DNA of 10,544 bases from Cyanobacteriota bacterium. Its GTDB lineage: Bacteria > Cyanobacteriota > Cyanobacteriia > Phormidesmidales > Phormidesmidaceae. The stretch's first letter is position 1. Each line of letters starts with the position of its first letter. The notes under the pieces are model-generated. The model did not search any database. It saw only the letters and a program-made list of their open reading frames with translations, and was not told the origin of the DNA. The position numbers and the translations under genes were made by a program. Positions 1 through 6,935 of this stretch are shown piece by piece. The stretch is from positions 1-10,544 of the forward strand of contig JAQCHG010000023.1 of assembly GCA_027619675.1 (NCBI GenBank), given 5' to 3'.

Positions 1-49
1 GTCCGGTGCCCCAATAAACAACCCGATCTTGGGTATCAACAGCTTGCAT
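1..49 (-). CDS. rpsI: 30S ribosomal protein S9, N-terminal fragment (cut by window edge)
   Basis: Only the first 16 codons are visible ([16 protein letters not shown]); the rest lies beyond position 1. The phrase VVYWGTG is typical of the start of cyanobacterial S9, a 30S subunit protein whose C-terminal tail reaches the P site. The start ATG (49-47) shares one base with the TAA stop of rplM, giving the string TAATG. A strong Shine-Dalgarno AGGAGGT (minus strand, within 53-60) sits inside the last codons of rplM, so S9 translation is probably coupled to L13. The rplM-rpsI order is universal in bacteria, which supports this call despite the short length. Confidence 0.9.
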   Translation of the reverse strand, partial: MQAVDTQDRVVYWGTG

Positions 50-507
50 TAGTTACCTCCTGGAATGGTGTTGATCACGAGTGCTTGGGGCTTTTGAGCA
101 GCATGGGGATGCTCTGGCCCCGCGTAGACCTTCAGCTTGGTGAACAGCTTCCGCCCCAGGGCATTTTTGGGCAGCATCCCCTTCACCGCCTTCTCAATAA
201 TGCGCTCGGGAATCCGGGCTTGCAGTTGGTTGAAGGTTTCGGTCTTCATGCCGCCGGGGCGACCGGAGTGGCGACGGTACAGCTTTTGCTCTGGCTTACG
301 GCCAGTCACCTGCACCTTCTCGGCGTTGATGATCACCACAAAATCGCCGGTATCCATGTTGGGGGTGAAGGTGGGCTTGTTTTTGCCCCGCAGCACTTTA
401 GCCACCTCGGTGGCAAGACGTCCCAAGCGCTGGTCTGCCGCATCAACGACGTACCAGTTGGGTTCGAGGGTGTCCACGGGGGGGACGTAGGTCTTTGTCT
501 CAGTCAT
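49..507 (-). CDS. rplM: 50S ribosomal protein L13
   Basis: L13 is an early-assembling 50S subunit protein that binds 23S rRNA. The 152-residue product carries the family hallmarks: [20 protein letters not shown] near the N-terminus, then [26 protein letters not shown], and [20 protein letters not shown] followed by HPHAAQKPQ near the C-terminus. The reading frame extends upstream to 570, but the extra 21 residues are proline/arginine-rich and unconserved. I chose ATG 507 because it has an AGGAAA ribosome-binding site about 7 nt upstream and gives the usual family length. It lies 59 nt downstream of truA and overlaps rpsI by one base, so it is expected to be co-transcribed with both. Confidence 0.96.
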   Translation of the reverse strand: MTETKTYVPPVDTLEPNWYVVDAADQRLGRLATEVAKVLRGKNKPTFTPNMDTGDFVVIINAEKVQVTGRKPEQKLYRRHSGRPGGMKTETFNQLQARIPERIIEKAVKGMLPKNALGRKLFTKLKVYAGPEHPHAAQKPQALVINTIPGGN

Positions 508-566
508 GGTGTTTCCTATCGATGGACGAGCACAGGGGGGAAAACAAGGGGGCGGCTGCCGACGGG

Positions 567-1454
567 TCAACTCAGGGCCAGGGCTGCTGGAGGCGAGGCG
601 AGATGGAACTGGGGTTGGGTATCAAACCACACTTGGGGCGCAAAGGGGGGGGGATCATAGCCCACCCGCAACAGGCAGAGACCCTTGGCAGGGGCGGCAT
701 ATTTGACGCGATTGCGCTGCTGGGTCTGCCATAGGTGGATGAACTCCTCCACACTGAGCAAACTGCGCCCCACCTGCATCAGCAGCCCCACCACCAATCG
801 CACCATGCCGTAGAGAAAGCCCGCTGCCTGCATTTCCACCATCAGAAAGGGGTGCCGACGATAGCAGGTGGCCTCCTGCAACTCCACCCAGGAATGGGCA
901 CGTTTGGAGCCGGCCCGCTGGAAGGCGGCTAAATCATGGTGACCCACCAGGGAAGCTAAAGCCGCTTGGATCGCCCCTTCGTCTAAATCCTCGTAGTAGT
1001 AGTGCCAGGCAAAGGGGTTCACAAATAAATTGGGGATGGGATCGGTATAGAGGGTATATCGATACCGTCGCCAGCAGGCCGAAAACTGAGCGTGCCAGCC
1101 ATCGGCTACCGCCGTACTGGCCCGCACCAGCACATCCTCCGGCAGGCGGGCATTGAGGATGCTGCGCCAACGGTGGGCCGGGATGTAGACCGGGGCGTCA
1201 AAGTGGGCCACTTGGGCCGCCGCATGGACCCCGGTATCGGTTCGCCCCGCCCCGTGTAAGGTGACGGGATGGCCCAGGACCGCAGCAATGGCCTGCTCGA
1301 TTTCCCCCTGGACGGTGCGTTCCCGCGCCTGACGCTGCCAGCCATGGAAGTGGGTACCCACATACTGAATGACCAAAGCTACCCGCTGGTAGGCCCAATC
1401 TTCAGACTGGGCTTTAGCGTGGAGTTGATCTGACAGTTGGCGGGAAGGGGCCAT
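567..1454 (-). CDS. truA: tRNA pseudouridine(38-40) synthase TruA
   Basis: TruA isomerises uridines 38, 39 and 40 in the anticodon arm of many tRNAs to pseudouridine in the cytoplasm. The 295-residue product has the catalytic motif GRTDTGVHA at residues 70-78; D73 aligns with the catalytic Asp60 of E. coli TruA. Other family blocks are [17 protein letters not shown] (26-42), [13 protein letters not shown] and, near the C-terminus, [21 protein letters not shown]. It is slightly longer than E. coli TruA, with about 20 unconserved N-terminal residues and a 20-residue tail. ATG 1454 is the first start after the rplQ stop 14 nt away; that short gap is filled by a HIP1 palindrome. A run of nine C (coding strand) encodes the Pro-Pro-Pro near the C-terminus. 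Placement between rplQ and rplM is typical of cyanobacteria. Confidence 0.95.
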   Translation of the reverse strand: MAPSRQLSDQLHAKAQSEDWAYQRVALVIQYVGTHFHGWQRQARERTVQGEIEQAIAAVLGHPVTLHGAGRTDTGVHAAAQVAHFDAPVYIPAHRWRSILNARLPEDVLVRASTAVADGWHAQFSACWRRYRYTLYTDPIPNLFVNPFAWHYYYEDLDEGAIQAALASLVGHHDLAAFQRAGSKRAHSWVELQEATCYRRHPFLMVEMQAAGFLYGMVRLVVGLLMQVGRSLLSVEEFIHLWQTQQRNRVKYAAPAKGLCLLRVGYDPPPFAPQVWFDTQPQFHLASPPAALALS

Positions 1455-1455
1455 G

Positions 1456-1463
1456 GCGATCGC
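1456..1463. repeat. HIP1 octamer in the rplQ-truA gap (one of at least twelve)
   Basis: GCGATCGC occurs here and at 1550, 3878, 4484, 5348, 6767, 7244, 7773, 8795, 9076, 9619 and 9691 (start positions, counted by eye). HIP1 is the highly iterated palindrome of many cyanobacterial genomes. This copy fills most of the 14-nt space between rplQ and truA. Confidence 0.9.
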
Positions 1464-1468
1464 CGATT

Positions 1469-1819
1469 CTAGGTCAATTCCAGGATGGCCATATCCGCAT
1501 TGTCGCCCCGACGGCTGATGGTGCGGGTAATGCGGGTATAGCCACCGTTGCGATCGCCATAGCGCTCACCCACTTGGGCAAACAGGGCATGAACCAACTG
1601 CTTGTCGTAGAGGTAACCGATGGCCTGACGGCGGGCGGCCAAGGACCCGTCCTTGGCCAAGGTGATGATGCGCTCAGCTTCAGAACGCACCGCCTTGGCG
1701 CGGGTTTTGGTGGTGGTGATCCGCCCGTGGCGAATCAATTCGGTGGTCAAAGCCCGCAACAAGGCCCGCCGCTGGTCGGCGGGTTTGCCTAGTCTGGGCA
1801 CACGGCGACCGTGACGCAT
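1469..1819 (-). CDS. rplQ: 50S ribosomal protein L17
   Basis: L17 is a 50S protein near the peptide exit tunnel. The 116-residue product starts [20 protein letters not shown] and continues with the conserved [33 protein letters not shown] and, at the end, [24 protein letters not shown]. Length and sequence are normal for the family. The start ATG at 1819 has GGGGGAG about 6 nt upstream as a ribosome-binding site. It follows rpoA after a 94-nt gap that holds two hairpins, the second terminator-like, so its dose relative to rpoA may be tuned there. Confidence 0.97.
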   Translation of the reverse strand: MRHGRRVPRLGKPADQRRALLRALTTELIRHGRITTTKTRAKAVRSEAERIITLAKDGSLAARRQAIGYLYDKQLVHALFAQVGERYGDRNGGYTRITRTISRRGDNADMAILELT

Positions 1820-1856
1820 GACAACTCCCCCAAAAAAATCACTAACACAACAAAAA

Positions 1857-1877
1857 TCCGAAGCGGTGAGCTTCGGA
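1857..1877 (-). terminator. Terminator-like hairpin between rpoA and rplQ
   Basis: On the minus strand an 8-bp perfect stem (TCCGAAGC/GCTTCGGA) with a 5-nt loop TCACC is followed directly by TTTTTGTTG. This has the architecture of an intrinsic terminator, yet it sits inside an operon with rplQ only 38 nt downstream. It may cause partial termination or mark an mRNA processing site. A second promoter for rplQ was not found. Confidence 0.5.
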
Positions 1878-1882
1878 AGGGG

Positions 1883-1903
1883 CTCCCTGGAAGATCCAGG
1901 GAG
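1883..1903 (-). repeat. Stem-loop just after the rpoA stop codon
   Basis: A perfect 8-bp inverted repeat (CTCCCTGG/CCAGGGAG) with a 5-nt loop lies 10 nt downstream of the rpoA stop. There is no T tract after it on the minus strand, so by itself it is not a terminator. It is tandem with the terminator-like hairpin at 1857-1877 and could stabilise the 3' end of an rpoA transcript. Confidence 0.5.
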
Positions 1904-1913
1904 TCAAGCTTGG

Positions 1914-2861
1914 CTAAGTGGGCTTAGCCGAGTTTTCACTGGCCAGGGTGATCCCCAGGCGCTCTTGGAGGGCTTCAATTACTTCCTCCGCTGACTTCTG
2001 ACCGAAGTTTTTGATCTCCAGCAGATCCTCTTGGGTGTAATCCAACAGGTCGGAAACGGAGTTGATTTGAGCCCGCTTCAAACAGTTGTAGGCCCGCACC
2101 GACAACTGCAATTCCTCAATGGGAATCTGATTGGCGGGGTCTTCCTCGCGATCGGACTCGTCCTGCTTGGGTTCCAGGGTGACATCCTTGAGCGGGTTAA
2201 ACAGGCTCACCAAAATGGCGGCTGCTTCGCTCATGGCCTGTTGAGGGGTGATGCTGCCGTTGGTCCAGACATCAAGCAACAGGCGATCTCGCTCTAGGGA
2301 ACCGCCCATCATCACGTCTTCAACGGTGTAGTTCACCTTCCGCACCGGCATGAACACCGCATCAATTTGCATGAAATCCAGGGCAGCGGCTTCATCCCGG
2401 CCCCGATCCACCGCCCGATACCCTTGGCCCTGCTCAATGCGGAATTCCATTTCCAAGGTGTGCCCTTCCGCCACCGACGCGATGTACTGGTCGGGGTTGA
2501 TGATGTCCACCTCAGAGGGCAAATCAAAATGGCCTGCCGTCACCTTGGCTGGACCCTGCACCATCATGCGGCCAATCTGGGGCTGGCTGGTGTAGCTCTT
2601 CAGCACCACCTCTTTCATATTCAAGAGGATGTCCAGCACGTCTTCCCGCACACCCGGCACGGTGGAAAACTCATGGGTTGCCCCGGCAATGCGCACCGCC
2701 GTCACCGCTGTACCGTAGAGGTTAGACAGCAAAACACGACGCAAAGCATTACCGACGGTAATGCCTTGGCTGCGCTCTAGGGGCTCAATTACGAACCGAC
2801 TGTAGTGGCTTTGATCGTCGCTAATGGACGATTCGATACATTCAACCTGAAACTGAGCCAC
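1914..2861 (-). CDS. rpoA: DNA-directed RNA polymerase subunit alpha
   Basis: This is the alpha subunit, whose dimer nucleates RNA polymerase assembly and whose C-terminal domain contacts UP elements and activators. The 315-residue product has the N-terminal domain (about 1-235) with the dimer signature ITVGNALRRVLLSNLYGTAV, then an acidic linker (EPKQDESDREEDPAN), then the helix-hairpin-helix C-terminal domain (about 247-306) with ELQLSVRAYNCLKRAQI and LLEIKNFGQKSAEEV. R256 and N259 match E. coli R265 and N268, the DNA-contacting residues. The start is a GTG at 2861 with GGGAGGT about 6 nt upstream. It follows rpsK by 42 nt and precedes rplQ, the standard alpha-operon order. Confidence 0.98.
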   Translation of the reverse strand: MAQFQVECIESSISDDQSHYSRFVIEPLERSQGITVGNALRRVLLSNLYGTAVTAVRIAGATHEFSTVPGVREDVLDILLNMKEVVLKSYTSQPQIGRMMVQGPAKVTAGHFDLPSEVDIINPDQYIASVAEGHTLEMEFRIEQGQGYRAVDRGRDEAAALDFMQIDAVFMPVRKVNYTVEDVMMGGSLERDRLLLDVWTNGSITPQQAMSEAAAILVSLFNPLKDVTLEPKQDESDREEDPANQIPIEELQLSVRAYNCLKRAQINSVSDLLDYTQEDLLEIKNFGQKSAEEVIEALQERLGITLASENSAKPT

Positions 2862-2903
2862 AACGGGACCTCCCTGGCCTGATCATCATCAAATAACGCA
2901 AAC

Positions 2904-3296
2904 TTAAACCCGTCGCCGTTTGGGGGGGCGGCAGCCATTGTGGGGAATGGGGGTAACGTCACGGATCAGCGTGATCTCCAACCCAGCCCCTTGCAGAGCA
3001 CGAATGGCGGTTTCCCGTCCAGCCCCAGGACCACTGACCATCACCTCAATTTGGCGCATTCCCTGATCCATGGCTCGGCGGGCGGCACTATCGGCTGCGG
3101 TTTGCGCCGCAAAGGGAGTGCCTTTCTTAGCCCCTTTGAAGCCACTGGCCCCGGCTGAAGACCAAGAAACCGTTTCCCCATTGGTGTCAGTAATGGTGAC
3201 AATGGTGTTGTTAAAGGTGGACTGAATGTGGGCCACCCCACTGGGTACATTCTTTTTCGATTTACGACCGCTGGATTTCCGTGTTGGTTTTGCCAT
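2904..3296 (-). CDS. rpsK: 30S ribosomal protein S11
   Basis: S11 is a 30S platform protein that contacts the mRNA path upstream of the P site. The 130-residue product begins with a lysine/arginine-rich tail ([20 protein letters not shown]), followed by [62 protein letters not shown] and the invariant end [18 protein letters not shown]. Length is normal. It starts at ATG 3296, 117 nt after rpsM and 42 nt before rpoA. The gap upstream of it carries no gene, only a small hairpin (3355-3369). Confidence 0.98.
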   Translation of the reverse strand: MAKPTRKSSGRKSKKNVPSGVAHIQSTFNNTIVTITDTNGETVSWSSAGASGFKGAKKGTPFAAQTAADSAARRAMDQGMRQIEVMVSGPGAGRETAIRALQGAGLEITLIRDVTPIPHNGCRPPKRRRV

Positions 3297-3413
3297 GACT
3301 GCCGGATTGCTCTACTGAAAGTGATGGTTCCAGGCTCAAACAGCCCAGAGATGCTGGGGACAATCCCCAAAAAAGCTAGATAGGGCGCATAGACAGCACC
3401 CCAATGGCTTCCC

Positions 3414-3797
3414 CTATTTCTTGGGAGCCTTTTTCTTACCTGCAACGGTGCGCTTGACCCCTCCCCGGCGGGTGCGGCTGTTGGTGCGGGTGCGCTGCCC
3501 TCGCACGGGCAACCCCGCCCGATGGCGACGACCCCGGTAAGAACCGATGTCCATCAAGCGCTTGATGTTCATGCTTTCTAAACGGCGCAGGTCGCCTTCG
3601 ACCTCGTAGCCGTTTTCGACCGCATCCCGCAGACTAGCAACGTCGGCATCGGTTAGATCCCGTACCCGCACGTCGGGATTCACCCCGGTCTTCTTCAGAA
3701 TTTCTTGAGAGCGGGACAGCCCAATACCGTAGATATAGGTCAGCCCGATTTCGACCCGCTTGTCTCTGGGCAGGTCAACGCCAGCAATCCGTGCCAC
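3414..3797 (-). CDS. rpsM: 30S ribosomal protein S13
   Basis: S13 sits in the 30S head and bridges the subunits; its C-terminal tail touches P-site tRNA. The 127-residue product reads [20 protein letters not shown] at the N-terminus, then [14 protein letters not shown], and [20 protein letters not shown] and TNSRTRRG near the end, followed by a basic tail. The start is GTG at 3797, supported by the conserved MARIAGV beginning; a short AAGG lies about 4 nt upstream. It follows rpmJ by 134 nt, a stretch with a HIP1 site (3878-3885) and no gene. Confidence 0.98.
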   Translation of the reverse strand: MARIAGVDLPRDKRVEIGLTYIYGIGLSRSQEILKKTGVNPDVRVRDLTDADVASLRDAVENGYEVEGDLRRLESMNIKRLMDIGSYRGRRHRAGLPVRGQRTRTNSRTRRGGVKRTVAGKKKAPKK

Positions 3798-3931
3798 TGC
3801 CTTACTTCTCCCCTAAATCGCAAATCGCACTGTAACAGTACGTTTAGTCAAACTCAATACCGCGTTGATTGGGCTTCGCGATCGCCTATCGTCAGCCACC
3901 GCCGCCCCGAACCGTTCGCCGCTAACAGATG

Positions 3932-4045
3932 TTAGCCCTGGCGCTGCTTATGCTTAGGATTAGAGCAGATCACCATAACCCGCCCCTTGCGGCGGATGAC
4001 GCGACACTTGTCGCACATTTTTCTAACAGATGCTCGGACTTTCAT
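3932..4045 (-). CDS. rpmJ: 50S ribosomal protein L36
   Basis: This is a 37-residue protein of the large subunit. Its sequence begins [19 protein letters not shown] and ends [13 protein letters not shown], a textbook L36. The zinc ligands of the zinc-binding form are all present: C11, C14, C27 and H32. GGGGA just upstream of ATG 4045 can serve as a ribosome-binding site. A small perfect hairpin (GCTAAC, 4-nt loop, GTTAGC; 3921-3936) spans its stop codon. In many cyanobacteria infA, adk and secY lie directly upstream; here they do not, and rpmJ appears to be the first gene of the transcript. Confidence 0.97.
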   Translation of the reverse strand: MKVRASVRKMCDKCRVIRRKGRVMVICSNPKHKQRQG

Positions 4046-4080
4046 GTCCCCAGAAGGTTGCACTCCACTACAGAATTGCA

Positions 4081-4121
4081 ATCCTAACAAAGTTAAGTTG
4101 ACCCAGTCAAATAAATATTTG
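4081..4121 (-). promoter_or_regulatory. Candidate promoter of the rpmJ-rpsI operon, with AT-rich upstream element
   Basis: Reading the minus strand, TTGACT (4110-4105) and TAGGAT (4086-4081) are separated by 18 nt, matching -35 and -10 hexamers at 5/6 and 4/6 positions. Directly upstream of and overlapping the -35 is an AT-rich palindrome (CAAATA-AA-TATTTG on the plus strand, 4108-4121) that could act as an UP element for the alpha C-terminal domain. Transcription would start near 4074, giving a leader of about 30 nt before rpmJ. This is pattern matching only. Confidence 0.55.
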
Positions 4122-4286
4122 TCTAGCTTGATTGGGGTGCTAGAGGGTCCCGGTCTTTAAGGGCGTGAATGGGCGGCCTGTTTCTAAATAGGTGGAGCAA
4201 AGACACTAGAGGTTGAGGCTGGGAGGGTCTGCTGGGGGGCGCACAGGTATGTATCACTCAGGTATCTATCCCTAAGTATAGGCAAC

Positions 4287-4327
4287 ACAACAAAGGCTGG
4301 AAGCAAAGCGCTTCCAGCCTTTGTTGT
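4287..4327 (-). terminator. Strong hairpin terminator downstream of psb27
   Basis: This is a perfect 18-bp inverted repeat (ACAACAAAGGCTGGAAGC paired with its complement) with a 5-nt loop. On the minus strand the 3' arm ends in TTTGTTGT followed by GTTG, a T-rich exit. It lies 50 nt beyond the psb27 stop and separates psb27 from the ribosomal operon promoter. The symmetric arms would also work from the plus strand. Confidence 0.8.
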
Positions 4328-4377
4328 AGGACGGCAATGGTGGCACCCTAACCCCAGGGACGGGGCTGGGATGGCGC

Positions 4378-4782
4378 TTATGCGCCCCGGCGCAGGGCCG
4401 CTTCCACCTGACGAAACTCTTGCTCTAGACGATTTTTGAGTTTCTCGGGGAAGGGACGGTTGGGATAGGAGCTATAGTGGCCCGCGATCGCGTTGAGGGC
4501 AGTGCTGACGGTGCGGAAGGAGCTGAGGCCCGAAACCGACGCATCCCGACGGTAGCGGGAGGCAAAGTCATTGATTAAGGCACGAGCCTCCGCTTGGGCG
4601 GCTGCCTTTTCGGGCGCATCGTCAGGCACGTTGATTGCCGTGCGGAGGCTATCAATGACGGTGAGGGTGTCTTGGGAATAGTTCCCCGTCATTTGACCAC
4701 TGACACCAGCGCTGCTGCACCCGGTGAGGCCAATGAAGGCCACCAACACCAGAGCAAAGATGCGGGTAAGCAGTTGTTTCAT
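4378..4782 (-). CDS. psb27: Photosystem II assembly lipoprotein Psb27
   Basis: Psb27 is a thylakoid-lumen lipoprotein that binds CP43 in immature PSII and keeps the Mn4CaO5 cluster site accessible during assembly and repair. The 134-residue product has a signal peptide with a hydrophobic stretch (about 8-19) and lipobox LTGC, so C22 would be the lipidated residue. The mature part is a four-helix bundle with family blocks GNYSQDTLTVIDSLRTAI, INDFASRYRRDASVSGL, SFRTVSTALNAIAGHYSSY and PIP-like NRPFPEKLKNRLEQEF. I chose ATG 4782 because it directly precedes the signal peptide; an upstream ATG at 4839 would add 19 non-signal residues. No Shine-Dalgarno is visible, and a GC-rich stem-loop (4809-4837) lies in the leader. 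A TAAGAT at about 4847 on the minus strand is a weak -10 candidate. Confidence 0.93.
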   Translation of the reverse strand: MKQLLTRIFALVLVAFIGLTGCSSAGVSGQMTGNYSQDTLTVIDSLRTAINVPDDAPEKAAAQAEARALINDFASRYRRDASVSGLSSFRTVSTALNAIAGHYSSYPNRPFPEKLKNRLEQEFRQVEAALRRGA

Positions 4783-4808
4783 GAATTCGTTGGGTGAAAG
4801 GAGCAATT

Positions 4809-4837
4809 GAGCCCGTGCGGGGTGCTCCCCGGGCCTC
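4809..4837 (-). promoter_or_regulatory. GC-rich stem-loop in the psb27 leader
   Basis: An inner perfect stem CGGGG-TGCT-CCCCG (4818-4831) is flanked by further complementary bases (GAG...CTC and neighbours) out to 4809-4837. It ends about 27 nt upstream of the psb27 start, within its likely 5' untranslated region. It has no T tract, so it is not an evident terminator. A role in mRNA stability or translation is inference. Confidence 0.35.
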
Positions 4838-5052
4838 ATTGGTCATCTTACCCTGCGAAGGGAACCCGCCTGGAGTAATGAAACCCTGGAAACGGGTTGA
4901 TCCCCCTTGACCGGGACAACAGACCCAGGGGGCTGTCAAGTGTGGGTTGATGGGTAACCCAACCCTTGGTATTGATTCAGGTTGACTGTTGTGGAATGCG
5001 TTTGCCCCGCCCGCGTCCCAGGGAGGGAACTCGCGGTGCCGTCCCTAGGGCG

Positions 5053-5072
5053 GGGGTGATGATTCACACCCC
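5053..5072 (-). terminator. Small hairpin directly after the ycf45 stop
   Basis: A 6-bp stem (GGGGTG/CACCCC) with an 8-nt loop abuts the TAA stop of ycf45. A larger bulged inverted repeat (CCCAGGGA...TCCCTAGGG, about 5018-5050) lies just beyond. No T tract follows either on the minus strand, so any termination would be weak or factor-dependent, and read-through into psb27 is possible. Confidence 0.3.
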
Positions 5073-6935
5073 TTAGGCCGGATAGATGCGGAGACGGCGG
5101 TTGGGCTCATCCCCAAAGCTGAGGGACTTTAGGCGATAGTGTTCCGCCAATTCATGTTGCATTTTGCGAATGCGGGCCGAGCGGGGCAGCAGTTCTACGG
5201 GTTGCCCCTTGGGGATGACGATTTGTTCCACCGCCAGCCGGGCTTCTTCCAAGGCCTCCAGCTCATCGGCGTCCCCCTGCTGGCTAAACAAATTCAGGTT
5301 GACCGCTGGTTGCAGGGTGCCATCGTCGAGGTCCAAAAGCCGCTGTAGCGATCGCACGATCTGGGGCATGCTGTTGGACTTAACGGTGTGGATGGGAATC
5401 TGGCGGGCCTTGGCCACATGGCGCAATTTGGAGTGGTTTTTGACATGGGATCGCAGGGCCAGCACCGCATCCGCCACCTCTAAATCTTTGGTTACCAGCA
5501 CTGGCAGATGCAGGGTGCGAATCACCTGATCCAACTGGTGGCGGCTAATGCCGTAGGGGTAGACCCGCAAAATATCTTCCCCATTGGGACCCACCGGGGC
5601 CTCCTCCGGCAGCACCTGATCCATTTGGGCTGGGGAGGTTACCAAGGGCGGGCTGCCCAGGGTGTCCTCCAGTAGCGATTCAAATCGCGCCTGTTCTGGC
5701 GATAGGGGATTGGACACCACCTGAGGGGTACTGGGGGAGGGCAGTGGCGTCATGCGCCCCGACGATCGCCAGCCACCGGGACCGCGACGGCTGGCCTGGG
5801 GACCCATGGCGGTTGCAACCCCATTGTCCGGCAGTTCATGGGTAATGGTGACCCGACCATTTTCAGCGGTTTCTCGCACCTGGGCCGCTGGCTGCCGCCC
5901 CCGCAGCAGGTTGTCCACGGTGTCGGCCACCGCTTCATGGACCACCCAACGCTGGCGCTCCAGCATTTCAATGGCGATGTCAAAGGTGGGGGGAGCTTTG
6001 CGCTCTAGCACACTCTTTTGACTGCCCCGGCGGCGGGCCTCGTCGTCCCCCAAGGTGACGGACTGAATGCCACCGACGAGATCCGACAGGGTGGGGTTTT
6101 TGATCAGGTTTTCCAGGCGATTGCCGTGGGCAGTGCCCACCAGTTGTACCCCCCGTTCGGCAATGGTGCGGGCGGCGGTGGCCTCAAGTTCGGTGCCAAT
6201 TTCATCAATGACGATCACCTCAGGCATGTGGTTTTCCACCGCCTCGATCATCACCTTGTGTTGCAGTTCTGGCTGGGCCACCTGCATGCGGCGGGCGCGG
6301 CCAATGGCGGGATGGGGGATGTCACCGTCTCCAGCAATTTCATTGGAGGTGTCGATGATCACCACCCGCTTTTGCAGGTCATCTGCCAGCACCCGAGCAA
6401 TTTCCCGCAGGGCAGTGGTTTTGCCCACCCCAGGACGACCCAACATCAGGATGGACCCGCCGGTCTCAATCAGGTCACGGATCATGCCGATGGTGCCAAA
6501 CACCGCCCGCCCCACCCGGCAGGTGAGGCCAATGATTTCACCGGAGCGGTTGCGCATGGCGCTGAGGCGGTGCAGGGGGCTTTCGATGCCCGCCCGATTA
6601 TCGCCACCGAAGTAGCCCACCCGCTCGATGCAGTAGTTGAGGTCTTCGCGGGAGACGACGGTTTCCGACAGGTATTCGGCCCCTTGGGGAAAACGGGCTT
6701 CGGGACGACGGCCTAGGTCCAGAACCACCTCCACCAGTTTTCGGCGCTGGGGGTGCTGGTCAATCAGCGATCGCACCCCATCGGGCAAGATCGCCAACAG
6801 TTGCTCAAGATCATCCCGAGGACTGGCCTCGGCGGGGGGAACAGCAGACAGGGCGGGAACGGGGTTAGATGCCGGAGCGGGAACAGACGGAGAACCGTTA
6901 GGGTTGACCATAGCCTCACGGATGAATGGACTCAC
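5073..6935 (-). CDS. ycf45: Ycf45-type AAA ATPase with C-terminal R3H domain
   Basis: This 620-residue protein joins a SpoIIIAA-like P-loop ATPase to an R3H single-stranded nucleic-acid-binding domain, the Ycf45 arrangement found in cyanobacteria and some algal plastids. Walker A is GRPGVGKTT (166-174), Walker [11 protein letters not shown] (240-249), and a sensor-like VGTAHG follows (266-271). Residues 365-450 are a Pro/Ser/Gly-rich linker. A conserved block (456-535) with [19 protein letters not shown] precedes the R3H domain (about 565-610), whose R-x3-H pair is R590/H594. The cellular role is not established. The GTG start at 6935 overlaps the ldpA stop as GTGA, suggesting coupling; an ATG at 6911 (residue 9) is the alternative and would lose only unconserved residues. 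The product is predicted to be soluble. Confidence 0.9.
   Translation of the reverse strand: MSPFIREAMVNPNGSPSVPAPASNPVPALSAVPPAEASPRDDLEQLLAILPDGVRSLIDQHPQRRKLVEVVLDLGRRPEARFPQGAEYLSETVVSREDLNYCIERVGYFGGDNRAGIESPLHRLSAMRNRSGEIIGLTCRVGRAVFGTIGMIRDLIETGGSILMLGRPGVGKTTALREIARVLADDLQKRVVIIDTSNEIAGDGDIPHPAIGRARRMQVAQPELQHKVMIEAVENHMPEVIVIDEIGTELEATAARTIAERGVQLVGTAHGNRLENLIKNPTLSDLVGGIQSVTLGDDEARRRGSQKSVLERKAPPTFDIAIEMLERQRWVVHEAVADTVDNLLRGRQPAAQVRETAENGRVTITHELPDNGVATAMGPQASRRGPGGWRSSGRMTPLPSPSTPQVVSNPLSPEQARFESLLEDTLGSPPLVTSPAQMDQVLPEEAPVGPNGEDILRVYPYGISRHQLDQVIRTLHLPVLVTKDLEVADAVLALRSHVKNHSKLRHVAKARQIPIHTVKSNSMPQIVRSLQRLLDLDDGTLQPAVNLNLFSQQGDADELEALEEARLAVEQIVIPKGQPVELLPRSARIRKMQHELAEHYRLKSLSFGDEPNRRLRIYPA

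Larger units (their letters stand above)
4046..4377. other. Intergenic region between psb27 and rpmJ, no gene seen
   Basis: No coding region is convincing in these 332 bp. They hold the rpmJ promoter candidate (4081-4121), a small inverted repeat TCTAGC/GCTAGA (4122-4127 with 4139-4144), a direct repeat of the 12-mer CAGGTATnTATC at 4244-4255 and 4259-4270, and the psb27 terminator (4287-4327). Confidence 0.7.

Noticed and set aside
85..660. Plus-strand open frame opposite rplM and truA
   Set aside because: Entirely overlaps two certain genes, and its composition is that of a shadow frame.
3355..3369. Hairpin TGGGGA-CAA-TCCCCA between rpsM and rpsK as a terminator
   Set aside because: On the transcribed strand the T run precedes the stem and does not follow it, and the operon clearly continues.
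6018..6716. Long plus-strand open frame (232 codons) opposite ycf45
   Set aside because: It is antisense to a well-conserved ATPase, His/Gly/Ala-rich, with no domain or ribosome-binding site; a codon-bias shadow.
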